The notes below the pieces were generated by a model. The model worked only from the letters and a program-made list of their open reading frames with translations, was not told the origin of the DNA and ran no database searches. Made by a program: the position numbers and the translations under genes. 64,000 nucleotides of DNA from JAFGPL01 sp963781805 (GTDB lineage Bacteria > Bacteroidota > Bacteroidia > Bacteroidales > UBA10428), in the NCBI GenBank assembly GCA_963781805.1, contig CAWAHF010000004.1, positions 2,604,001 to 2,668,000 on the forward strand. Direction: 5' to 3'. Shown piece by piece: positions 1 through 8,360 of the stretch (its first letter is position 1; every line of letters starts with the position of its first letter).

Positions 1-49
1 AAAAAAATCGTGGAAATCTGGTATCCGTAACGCTTTTTTGAAAACGATC

Positions 50-1138
50 TCAGGGCTTATAAAAAGGCAATTTAACTACTTCGGCTTTAAGGAGTTTATC
101 CCTGATGGAGATAAATAATTCCTGTCCAGTAACTGCAAAAGGTGTTTGTACATATCCCATTCCGATACCTTTTTTTGTAAGTGGTGACATAGTTCCGGAA
201 GTTACTTCACCGATTTTTTTATGATTAATGTCCGTGATATCATAATGTTGTCTTGGAATACCCCTGTCAATCATTTCAAAACCAATAAGTTTTTTGAAAA
301 TCCCTTGTTGTTTTTGTTTGAGCAGATACTCACGATCAATAAAATCTTTTCCTTCGGTGAATTTGGTAATCCAACCTAATCCAGCCTCGATGGGCGATGT
401 TGTCTCATTGATATCGTTTCCATATAAACAAAGACCTGCTTCAAGCCTTAGCGTATCCCTGGCAGCCAGGCCTATTGGTTTAATTGCGAATTCTTTACCG
501 GCTTCGAAAAGTGCATGCCAGATCTTTTCAGCGTGTCCATTATAAAAATATAGCTCAAATCCTCCCGAACCTGTATAGCCTGTTCTTGATATAATAACAT
601 CAGGAGCTTCAGCTATGGAACCGGTAACAAAACAAAAACTCTCTATTTCAGATAAGTTGGTTTTAGTAATTTTTTGTAATATACTCTGCGCGTAGGGACC
701 CTGGATGGCAAGTTGTGAAATTAAATCGCTGGTGTTTTCAAGTTCTGCGTTGGATAGATTTTGTTTCTGCAACCAATCAAAGTCTTTCTCAATATTAGAG
801 GCATTTACAACAAGCAGATATTTTTCCGGTTCGTATTGATGCACAATCAAATCGTCCACAAGGCCACCTTTTCCATTGGGAAAACAGGAATAATGTGCCT
901 TTCCGGGAACAAGCCTGCTGATATCATTTGTGGTAACCCGTTGCAGAAAAGAAAGAGCTTTCGGTCCTTTAACCCAAATCTCCCCCATGTGAGAAACATC
1001 AAACACACCGGCTGCATTTCTTACGGCAAGATGTTCGTCTGTAATCCCTGAATATTCTACAGGCATTTCAAATCCTGCAAACTCTATCATTCTTGCTCCC
1101 AGTATTTTATGAACATTATTTAACGCTGTCTTTTTCAT
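50..1138 (-). CDS. gcvT: Aminomethyltransferase, glycine cleavage T-protein
   Basis: T-protein of the glycine cleavage system: it transfers the methylene group from the aminomethyl-lipoyl H-protein to tetrahydrofolate, releasing ammonia, in the cytoplasm. The 362-residue length is typical. The folate-binding N-terminal part holds FDVSHMG near residue 47 and GGLVDDL near 91-97; the Asp pair at 95-96 matches the region of the catalytic Asp of the family. RTGYTG near 185 and the C-terminal barrel domain are also present. The start is an ATG. The gcvH and gcvP partners are not in the window, so the system is split or lies beyond the left edge. An inverted repeat separates it from the upstream OmpA gene. 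Confidence 0.96.
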   Translation of the reverse strand: MKKTALNNVHKILGARMIEFAGFEMPVEYSGITDEHLAVRNAAGVFDVSHMGEIWVKGPKALSFLQRVTTNDISRLVPGKAHYSCFPNGKGGLVDDLIVHQYEPEKYLLVVNASNIEKDFDWLQKQNLSNAELENTSDLISQLAIQGPYAQSILQKITKTNLSEIESFCFVTGSIAEAPDVIISRTGYTGSGGFELYFYNGHAEKIWHALFEAGKEFAIKPIGLAARDTLRLEAGLCLYGNDINETTSPIEAGLGWITKFTEGKDFIDREYLLKQKQQGIFKKLIGFEMIDRGIPRQHYDITDINHKKIGEVTSGTMSPLTKKGIGMGYVQTPFAVTGQELFISIRDKLLKAEVVKLPFYKP

Positions 1139-1173
1139 TGTGAAAATAGATTTTTAGTATCTGAATAAATAAT

Positions 1174-1211
1174 CATGCAGAATAACCTTTTATAGGTGAT
1201 TATTCTGCATG
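1174..1211 (-). terminator. Perfect 12-bp hairpin between ompA-like gene and gcvT
   Basis: The arms 1174-1185 and 1200-1211 (CATGCAGAATAA and its complement) are perfectly complementary with a 14-base loop. It lies 26 bases past the stop of the OmpA-like gene and 36 bases before the gcvT start, both on the minus strand. Only A/T-rich sequence follows, without a clean U-run, so it may be a weak terminator or an mRNA-stabilising 3' hairpin. Confidence 0.55.
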
Positions 1212-1236
1212 GTATATAGCTGAAAAATGGTTTTTC

Positions 1237-3312
1237 TTACTTGCTCAAGACTTTAAATTCAACCCTCCTGTTTTGTGCGCGTCCTGCTTCTGAAGTATTT
1301 GGTGCAATTGGTTGTGTATATGCATATCCTTTGTATTCAAGGCGATTGGCGGCAATACCTTTGCTTACCAGATATTGGACCACAGATTTGGCTCTTTCTT
1401 CAGATAATTTCATATTTGTTTTAAGAGAGCCGACATTATCGGTATGTCCGGAAATTTCTAGTCTCACACCTTCATTATTTTGCAGCAGTTTTACAACATT
1501 ATCCAATTCAGCATACGATTCCGGTTTTAGCGTTGCTTTGCCAAATTCAAAGAAGATATTTTTCAGAATAACTTTAGCTCCAACCTCTACCCGATCAAGC
1601 GCAAAATCTTTAAGAAAATCTTTCATGTATGTTTGACCTTTTAAATCAACTGCATCAAGATAGAGCAAATAACCTCTGGCTACTATTTCCACACCATATT
1701 GTTTTGCTGCCGGAACTTTTATAGAATATAGTCCACCTGTATCCGAGATAGCGGAAGCAACCGTTTTGCTTAAATCCGGATCAATAAGTTCAAGCTTGGC
1801 CACCACAGATTTTTGATTTTCTTTATCATAAATTCTTCCCTTCATAGTAATAGAAGTGTCTAACTCAATTTTACCCGGCATGGTGAAAAAGATATTTTCG
1901 AAAGGAGGAAAAACTCCAAGTACAGGTATATCTTCATTGCTCTGAAGCATTTCTTTTTCAGCTCCGAGAAAGATAATTTTATAAATGTCTTTACCTCCTA
2001 ATCCGGTTTCACGGATAGATGAATAATAAGCCGATCTTCCATCCGGAGCCTCACTATAAAAAACATCATCATCTGCCGTGTTAATAGGATAGCCCATGTT
2101 TTCGGGTTGTGACCATAATCCGGTCTCGTTTAAATGTGTTGAAAATACATCATATCCGCCCATTGATTTATGTCCCTTGGAACTAAAATAAATCGTGCTG
2201 TCATTCTGTGAAAGACTCACAGCCACCTCATCCATTTTGGTATTGATCATCTGACCAATATTTTTTGGTTTTTGCCATTTTCCTTTGGCGTCTTTTGTGG
2301 TAACATAAATATCTGAGCCGCCAACTGTGGTTTTCGGATCATTTGAACAGAAATACATTGTTCTGCCATCGGAAGTTAATGCCAGTGATGTTTCTCTTGC
2401 GGATGTATTGATCTTATTTGAAAGAGGTTTCGGTTTAGTCCATTTACCCTCTTTATACATACTTACATAAATATCACCTGCGTGTGATTTTCCTTTGTAA
2501 ATAAATAATTCATCACTCTTTGGGGAGATTGCCACTGCTGCATCATTCTCCTTATTCTTCTTTTTGTTAACCTTGATATCAAACCTTTCTGCCGGCTGCC
2601 AGTTACCATCCCTGTTTTTGGAATCATAAATATCTTCGTAGAATTTATTATCTGCCGGGTTACGGGGACTTTTTTCATCGTACATTCTCCGGGAGGTGAA
2701 ATACATTGTCTTCTCATCTCTGGTTAATATAGGATTGTAATCATCTTCTACCGAATTGATAACCTTACCCGGATTGAGTACTACAACACGTTTGGGCTTG
2801 GCGACAAATTCCATTCCGTTTCTGCATTCCTGAATATATTTGTCGACGACTGGTTTTTTTAATACAATTTCCTTGGTCGAGAGGGTTTTTAAATATTCCG
2901 AATACTCCAGGATTGCATTGTCAAAATCCAGTACCTGATGATAAGCTCGTCCGAGCATCAGTCGGATATCAGGAGTAACTTCCGGTTTTTCTTTGTATGC
3001 CTTTTTTAGGTATTTTATTGATTCAAATTTATCATCTGTAAACAAATAGGAAATACCTATCATGTAATTAAGTTCGGGATTGTTTGGATTGTACCTGTAA
3101 GCTTTTAGATAATTTTTCCTGGCTTCCCTGTAGGTGCCGGGACCGTCCAGTATAAGTTTATTTCCGGATTTAACGGCATTCCATGCATCTTTAAAACCCA
3201 CATCAATAATTTTGAATTCGCCTCTTTTGATCTTCAACAATTGCTGTGAGTTCCCATTAAAAGTTATTAAAACAATGGTCAGGACTGTAATTGAAAATTT
3301 AATGATCTTCAT
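1237..3312 (-). CDS. OmpA-family protein with TPR, PD40 propeller and carboxypeptidase-regulatory-like domain; PorE-like
   Basis: Predicted periplasmic protein anchored to peptidoglycan. Domain order from the chosen start: signal peptide (1-22), TPR segment (about 55-150), WD40-like/PD40 beta-propeller (about 195-460, repeats of the form DGRTMYFCSN, SDIYV, GGYDVFS), a carboxypeptidase-regulatory-like beta domain (about 490-570) and a C-terminal OmpA domain (about 580-691) with the peptidoglycan-binding HTDN and NRRVEF motifs. This four-part order is that of the T9SS subunit PorE, but the whole family is common in Bacteroidota, so the PorE role is an inference. The ATG at 3312 is preferred over an in-frame start at 3414 because only it begins with a signal peptide and avoids overlapping the upstream gene. 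It sits 16 bases after the TPR gene, so the two are probably one operon. Confidence 0.88.
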   Translation of the reverse strand: MKIIKFSITVLTIVLITFNGNSQQLLKIKRGEFKIIDVGFKDAWNAVKSGNKLILDGPGTYREARKNYLKAYRYNPNNPELNYMIGISYLFTDDKFESIKYLKKAYKEKPEVTPDIRLMLGRAYHQVLDFDNAILEYSEYLKTLSTKEIVLKKPVVDKYIQECRNGMEFVAKPKRVVVLNPGKVINSVEDDYNPILTRDEKTMYFTSRRMYDEKSPRNPADNKFYEDIYDSKNRDGNWQPAERFDIKVNKKKNKENDAAVAISPKSDELFIYKGKSHAGDIYVSMYKEGKWTKPKPLSNKINTSARETSLALTSDGRTMYFCSNDPKTTVGGSDIYVTTKDAKGKWQKPKNIGQMINTKMDEVAVSLSQNDSTIYFSSKGHKSMGGYDVFSTHLNETGLWSQPENMGYPINTADDDVFYSEAPDGRSAYYSSIRETGLGGKDIYKIIFLGAEKEMLQSNEDIPVLGVFPPFENIFFTMPGKIELDTSITMKGRIYDKENQKSVVAKLELIDPDLSKTVASAISDTGGLYSIKVPAAKQYGVEIVARGYLLYLDAVDLKGQTYMKDFLKDFALDRVEVGAKVILKNIFFEFGKATLKPESYAELDNVVKLLQNNEGVRLEISGHTDNVGSLKTNMKLSEERAKSVVQYLVSKGIAANRLEYKGYAYTQPIAPNTSEAGRAQNRRVEFKVLSK

Positions 3313-3328
3313 AGATGGATGTATTTCA

Positions 3329-4384
3329 TTAGTGTTGATCACATTCTTTAATATATGTCTCAGCGTCTTCAATGCCAAGATCAGATGCCTGTTTCCAATC
3401 GCTGCAGGCTCCATTTATATCTCCAGTAAGTTCTTTGGTAAGTCCACGATTGAGATATGCTATGCCGTAGTCAGGTTTCGAGAGAATAACCTGGTCATAT
3501 AATTCGATTGCCTTTGTATAGTCTCCCTTTTTTGAGTAAACATTCGCCATGTTACAGGTAGCCAGTAAATAATCCGGCTTGAGCTCAAGTGTTTTTTCAA
3601 AATCTGCCTGGGCCCCGTCATAATCTCCAAGTACAAACTTAGCTCCGCCCCTGTTGTTATAAGCCATATAAAAAGTTGAATCAAGATCAATAGCCATGGA
3701 AAAATCCTTAACCGCCCCCTGAAAATCGCCAATGGCTTTTTTGGCACTTCCCATATTATCATAAGCCAGGGCAATTTTAGGATTATAGTTTAGGGCCATT
3801 CGATAGTCATAGATCGCACCCTGATAATCACCTTTATTCTTTTTTGCAGTTCCTCTGTCATGATAAGCCTTTGAATAATTTGGTTTTTCTTCAATGGCTT
3901 TTGTAAAATCGACTATTGCACCATCATTGTCATTTCGGATCAATTCAACGAGACCCCGATAATAATAAACCTGTGGTTCGGTATATCCATACTGAATGGC
4001 GTTATCCAAATCAGCAAGTTCAACTCCTGATGTATCAATGGTGAATTGAGTAAAAGCTCTGCAAAAATAGGCTTCACCCAATTTAGGGTTCAGCTCAATT
4101 GCTTTATTAAAATCGTTCAACGCCATATATGCGCTTTGCATCTCGAAGAGCGCTTTTCCTCTTTGCAGATATGCGATAGCGAACGCAGGATCGAGTGACA
4201 CAGATTTGTCAAGTTCAGATATCGCTCCTGAATAATCTTGTTTTTGAAGATTTTCAACAGCCTGATTATACAAAAGTTCAGCCTGTTTTTTCTTCTTAGT
4301 TATATCCGGTTCCTCATCCTGATTCTGACCATATATTGCAAAACCAACGCAAACAGTTATGAGCAGAAATATAAATTTTTTCAT
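3329..4384 (-). CDS. Exported tetratricopeptide-repeat protein
   Basis: A 351-residue protein with a signal peptide (about 1-20, ending IYGQ) followed almost wholly by TPR units from about residue 28 on, for example YSGAISELDKSVSLDPAF, YQGAIYDYRMALNYNP and YDGAQADFEKTLELKP. TPR arrays act as protein-binding scaffolds; no catalytic domain is seen. The ATG at 4384 is chosen because it starts the signal peptide; an upstream in-frame start at 4414 adds only ten polar residues. It is the first gene of a likely operon with the OmpA/PorE-like gene, so it may be a periplasmic partner of it. Confidence 0.85.
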   Translation of the reverse strand: MKKFIFLLITVCVGFAIYGQNQDEEPDITKKKKQAELLYNQAVENLQKQDYSGAISELDKSVSLDPAFAIAYLQRGKALFEMQSAYMALNDFNKAIELNPKLGEAYFCRAFTQFTIDTSGVELADLDNAIQYGYTEPQVYYYRGLVELIRNDNDGAIVDFTKAIEEKPNYSKAYHDRGTAKKNKGDYQGAIYDYRMALNYNPKIALAYDNMGSAKKAIGDFQGAVKDFSMAIDLDSTFYMAYNNRGGAKFVLGDYDGAQADFEKTLELKPDYLLATCNMANVYSKKGDYTKAIELYDQVILSKPDYGIAYLNRGLTKELTGDINGACSDWKQASDLGIEDAETYIKECDQH

Positions 4385-4499
4385 ATGAAATATATTTAGA
4401 TCCTTGTTAATCATTGGTATAAATGAATTATATCATTTAATAATTTAGGCCTGCAATAAATGATATTTTGTATAAAAATAAAAAAATTAATTTACAATA

Positions 4500-4534
4500 T
4501 TTGGGAAATAAATGAATTCAATTTTTTAACTTTG
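4500..4534 (+). promoter_or_regulatory. Bacteroidota-type promoter for the HPt gene
   Basis: TTTG at 4500-4503 and TAACTTTG at 4527-4534, spaced 23 bases, match the primary sigma consensus TTG-N(17-23)-TAnnTTTG. The predicted transcript starts near 4541, which supports translation from the ATG at 4562 and not from the in-frame codon at 4460. Confidence 0.6.
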
Positions 4535-4561
4535 AGATTATTCCTATCACAGAAGTTTTTT

Positions 4562-4921
4562 ATGAAAATAGATTTAACGTATCTGCGTGAGATGTCTGGC
4601 GGAAATCAGGGACTTATAATTGAGATGATTGATATTTTCAGAAGTCAGGTTGTTGAATTTACGGAAGGAATGGAGCAACATCTGAAAAATAAAGAATACG
4701 AGAAACTTGGGAAGCTCGCGCATAAGGCAAAATCTTCAATTTCAATTATGGGATTAGCAGAACTGGCAATACAGTTAAAAAGTCTTGAATTGATGGCCTG
4801 TGCCGGCACAGATATTGAGAAATACCCTGTAATAATTGAAAGATTTAAAGTGGAAACTCTCGAAGCTGTTACAGAATTAAACGAAGTCACTAAAAATCTG
4901 GAATTATATTTCAAAAACTAG
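4562..4921 (+). CDS. Histidine phosphotransfer (HPt) domain protein
   Basis: A 119-residue all-helical protein with the HPt signature LAHKAKSS; His54 is the predicted phosphorylated residue. HPt proteins pass phosphate between the receiver domain of a hybrid kinase and a response regulator. The HPt domain fills the whole protein. The start at 4562 follows a good promoter; a start at 4460 would add 34 residues of poor quality and lie upstream of that promoter. It is followed four bases later by a STAS-domain gene, probably in the same transcript. No hybrid kinase or response regulator is adjacent. Confidence 0.85.
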   Translation: MKIDLTYLREMSGGNQGLIIEMIDIFRSQVVEFTEGMEQHLKNKEYEKLGKLAHKAKSSISIMGLAELAIQLKSLELMACAGTDIEKYPVIIERFKVETLEAVTELNEVTKNLELYFKN

Positions 4922-4925
4922 CGTT

Positions 4926-5264
4926 ATGTTAAAAACAGAAAAAATTAATGGAATATTGGTGGTGAAATTCGATAGACTTGACAGGTTTAATGCACTGATT
5001 ACCGAACCTGTGAAAGAGGATTTGAAAAGCATGTTTACACACCCTGGTATAAAGATGGCATTAAACCTTGAAGGCATTAGATTTATTGACAGTTCGGGTT
5101 TTGGAGTTTTTCTTTCTATCATGAAAACGGCCAATAACAACCAGGGGCAGTTTAAAATCTGCAATATTTCACCGGAAGTCATGGAACTTTTTAAACTGCT
5201 CCAGTTGCATAATGTTTTTGAATTGTACGAAAATCTGGACGATTGCCTGAAGAGTTTCTCATAA
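4926..5264 (+). CDS. STAS-domain protein, anti-sigma factor antagonist type
   Basis: A 112-residue single STAS domain with the FIDSSGFG motif at 54-60; Ser56 or Ser57 corresponds to the serine phosphorylated in SpoIIAA-type antagonists. Such proteins bind or release a serine kinase/anti-sigma protein according to their phosphorylation, and PP2C (SpoIIE-like) phosphatases reset them. The gene follows the HPt gene by four bases. No RsbW/SpoIIAB-like kinase is adjacent. A SpoIIE-type phosphatase is encoded at 45340-48930, but a link between them is only conjecture. Confidence 0.88.
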   Translation: MLKTEKINGILVVKFDRLDRFNALITEPVKEDLKSMFTHPGIKMALNLEGIRFIDSSGFGVFLSIMKTANNNQGQFKICNISPEVMELFKLLQLHNVFELYENLDDCLKSFS

Positions 5265-5285
5265 CAATTTGAAATCTTTATATCT

Positions 5286-7877
5286 TTATTTGTTTCTAAA
5301 TATAAGACTATCCTTATCTTTTTCAATCACTATCCGTTGATTTTTGGTAATTATTCCTTCCAGTATCTGTTTTGATAATTCATTCAACACATATTTTTGC
5401 ATAATCCGTTTGATCGGTCTTGCACCATACTGAGGATCGTATCCGACTTCTGCAATCCAGTTAACAGCTTCTTCGGTTATTGAAAGATCCAGATCAGAGT
5501 TTTTCAGAGCCTTAAGTAACTGATTAAACTGTAATTTCACTATCTGTTGAATTTCTTCCTTACTCAACGGAGTAAACATAATCAGATCATCGATTCGGTT
5601 CAGAAATTCCGGACGGATGGTTTTCCTTAACAACTCAAATACCTGTTTACGGGTTTTTTCAAATATTTCTTCTTTATTATTTTCATTAAAATCCTGCAGA
5701 TTTTCCTGGATAATATGCGAACCTACATTGGAGGTCATTACAATAATTGTATTCTTGAAATTAACTGTTCGCCCCTTATTATCAGTTAGTCGGCCATCAT
5801 CAAGCACCTGTAAAAGAATATTAAAGACATCCGGATGCGCTTTTTCGATCTCATCCAGCAATACTAGGGAATAAGGTTTTCTTCTTACGGCTTCGGTAAG
5901 CTGTCCGCCTTCTTCATAACCAATATATCCGGGAGGCGCCCCTATAAGCCTTGAAACAGAATGTCTTTCCTGGTACTCCGACATATCAATTCGGGTTAGA
6001 AGATTTTCATCATTAAATAGAAATTCGGCCAATGCCTTGGCAAGTTCTGTTTTACCAACCCCGGTGGTCCCGAGAAAAAGAAATGAGCCAACAGGTTTTT
6101 TTGCATCCTGCAAGCCCGCCCTACTGCGTCTGACTGCATCGGATACAGCTGAGATTGCTTCCTCCTGACCAACAATCCGTTTATGCAATTCCACTTCCAT
6201 GTGAAGCAGTTTTTCCTTTTCACCTTGCATCATTCTGCTTATGGGAATTCCGGTCCATTTGGATACAATTTCGGCAATATCTTCTGATGTAACTTCTTCT
6301 CTTATAAGACTCTTATCCCCCTGAAGGGAAGTTAATTGAGTTTTTAAATCGTCAATTTGTTTTTCTGTCTCCTGGATGCGTCCATATCTGATTTCTGCAA
6401 CCTTCCCATATTCTCCCTGACGCTCCGCCTGATCGGCTTCCAGTTTTAAATCTTCAATAAGACTCAGAAGTTTTTGTATCTGTTCAATTACTGATTTTTC
6501 AGATTGCCACTTAGCCTTAAGTTTATTTCTTTCATCCATCAGTTGTGCAATTTCCTGCACCAGTTTTTGAACCTTTGCTTTGTCCCCTTCCCGCTTGATG
6601 GCTTCCCGTTCGATTTCGAGTTGTTTGATTCGGCGTTCAATATCATCCAGTTCCTGCGGAACAGAATTCATTTCAAGCCGCATTTTTGAAGCTGCTTCAT
6701 CTATCAAATCGATGGCCTTGTCAGGCAGGAATCTTTCGGTAATATATCTTTGTGAAAGTTCAACAGCCGTGATAATTGCCTCATCCTTTATTCTTACCCC
6801 GTGATGCGTTTCATATCTTTCTTTTAATCCTCTCAATATAGAGATTGCACTCAGTTCATCAGGTTCGTCGACAAGTACAATTTGAAACCTTCTTTCCAGC
6901 GCCTTATCCTTTTCAAAATATTTTTGGTATTCACTTAATGTTGTGGCGCCGATGGCTCGTAATTCTCCTCTTGCCAACGCTGGTTTCAGAATATTAGCGG
7001 CATCCATAGCCCCTTCACTTTTTCCTGCGCCAACCAGTGTATGAATTTCATCAATGAACAAAATCACGTCTCCGTTTGAGGCAATGGTTTCTTTAATTAC
7101 TGATTTTAATCTCTCTTCAAATTCACCTTTATACTTTGCCCCGGCAATAAGTGCTCCCATATCCAGGGAATAAACCAGTTTTGATTTTAAGTTTTCTGGA
7201 ACATCGCCTGCGACTATCCTGTGGGCAAGACCTTCAGCGATTGCGGTCTTACCAACCCCTGGTTCTCCAATAAGTATGGGATTATTTTTGGTTCTGCGGG
7301 ATAATATTTGCAGAATTCTTCGAATTTCTTCTTCACGCCCGATAACCGGATCCAATTTGCCGTTCCGGGCCATATCATTCAGATTAATAGCAAACCGGTT
7401 TAACGAATTATAGGTATCTTCGGCAGTTTGGCTGTCAACTTTGGAACCTTTTCTTAAATCTTTGATAGCAATTTTTAGTTCGTTTTCATTTATTCCATTG
7501 TCTTTCATCATTTGAGAAACATTGTCTCCTGATGCAAAAATTCCCAGAAAAATATGTTCCACGGAAACAAATTCATCTCCCATCTCTTTTCCATAATTGA
7601 TAGCCTTTTGCAGGGATTTGTTTGCCTGGAGAGAAAGATATTGTTCACCACCCGTAACTTTAGGATATGATTCAATTATTTTGTCCAGGATGGTATCAAA
7701 TGTGTTATGATTAATCCCCATTTTTTTAAGAAGAAAGAGCATGATACTTTCACTCTGGCTGAAAATTCCTTTCAACAGATGCCCGTTTTCAACCGACTGG
7801 TGATGATACCCCTGTGCAATAACAAAAGCTTGCTGTATTGCTTCCTGAGCCCTTATAGTAAAATTATTCAGATTCAT
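5286..7877 (-). CDS. clpB: ATP-dependent disaggregase ClpB
   Basis: Hexameric AAA+ chaperone that threads aggregated proteins through its pore, working with DnaK. The 863 residues show the Clp N-terminal repeat domain (1-145), first AAA module with Walker A GEPGVGKTA near 203, the long coiled-coil middle domain that marks ClpB (about 405-520), second AAA module with GTTGVGKTE near 601, and the C-terminal D2-small domain (about 755-863). The ATG at 7877 (MNLNNFTIRAQEA) is the family start; an in-frame codon at 7949 would add 24 unrelated residues. The gene converges with the STAS gene 21 bases away. I found no CIRCE element or primary-sigma promoter upstream. Confidence 0.97.
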   Translation of the reverse strand: MNLNNFTIRAQEAIQQAFVIAQGYHHQSVENGHLLKGIFSQSESIMLFLLKKMGINHNTFDTILDKIIESYPKVTGGEQYLSLQANKSLQKAINYGKEMGDEFVSVEHIFLGIFASGDNVSQMMKDNGINENELKIAIKDLRKGSKVDSQTAEDTYNSLNRFAINLNDMARNGKLDPVIGREEEIRRILQILSRRTKNNPILIGEPGVGKTAIAEGLAHRIVAGDVPENLKSKLVYSLDMGALIAGAKYKGEFEERLKSVIKETIASNGDVILFIDEIHTLVGAGKSEGAMDAANILKPALARGELRAIGATTLSEYQKYFEKDKALERRFQIVLVDEPDELSAISILRGLKERYETHHGVRIKDEAIITAVELSQRYITERFLPDKAIDLIDEAASKMRLEMNSVPQELDDIERRIKQLEIEREAIKREGDKAKVQKLVQEIAQLMDERNKLKAKWQSEKSVIEQIQKLLSLIEDLKLEADQAERQGEYGKVAEIRYGRIQETEKQIDDLKTQLTSLQGDKSLIREEVTSEDIAEIVSKWTGIPISRMMQGEKEKLLHMEVELHKRIVGQEEAISAVSDAVRRSRAGLQDAKKPVGSFLFLGTTGVGKTELAKALAEFLFNDENLLTRIDMSEYQERHSVSRLIGAPPGYIGYEEGGQLTEAVRRKPYSLVLLDEIEKAHPDVFNILLQVLDDGRLTDNKGRTVNFKNTIIVMTSNVGSHIIQENLQDFNENNKEEIFEKTRKQVFELLRKTIRPEFLNRIDDLIMFTPLSKEEIQQIVKLQFNQLLKALKNSDLDLSITEEAVNWIAEVGYDPQYGARPIKRIMQKYVLNELSKQILEGIITKNQRIVIEKDKDSLIFRNK

Positions 7878-8360
7878 TTTAGTCTTAATTATTTCATTGA
7901 ACAGATCAAAACTCTTACCATTGTCTAATGGTCGGATGGTTTTGGTCATTTTGGCTTATTTATCATTATTGGTAGGACAATTTGACACATTTATCTAACA
8001 TAATTTTTGAGTATATTTGATTATCTCATTGAGAAATACAATACACGTATGAATCTAATTGATTAATCCGGAAAAATTTTCCACAAAATATTGAATTTGA
8101 TTTATCTTAATCAGCAACTAATAATTCTTTGCTTGATTGTCACAATCTTTATCCAGGAATCAGTGTGGAATTTTTTGCTGAAAATTAATTGGTTCTTATT
8201 AAGAATCCATCTGATAATTTACTATTCTTATTAAAAACAATATATTACGTAACCTATAGCAGGTTAATTGCGTAGAACTTTACGTCTGGTTAAAATACAG
8301 ACATTTAATTAGTTCATCTAAACAGGATATACGGCTAAAATTCAACAAAAACTCTAAAAA
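7878..8360. other. Divergent intergenic region between clpB and an ABC transporter gene
   Basis: About 480 A/T-rich bases without a credible gene. It must hold both divergent promoters. Two small inverted repeats lie before the ABC gene: AACCT 8251-8255 with AGGTT 8261-8265, and GTCTG 8284-8288 with CAGAC 8298-8302. I could not find a clean TAnnTTTG element on either side. Confidence 0.5.

Noticed and set aside
1..49. Possible gene end at the left edge
   Set aside because: Only 49 bases downstream of gcvT with no start or recognisable coding pattern.
3313..3414. N-terminal extension of the PorE-like OmpA gene
   Set aside because: It overlaps the upstream TPR gene and would bury the signal peptide.
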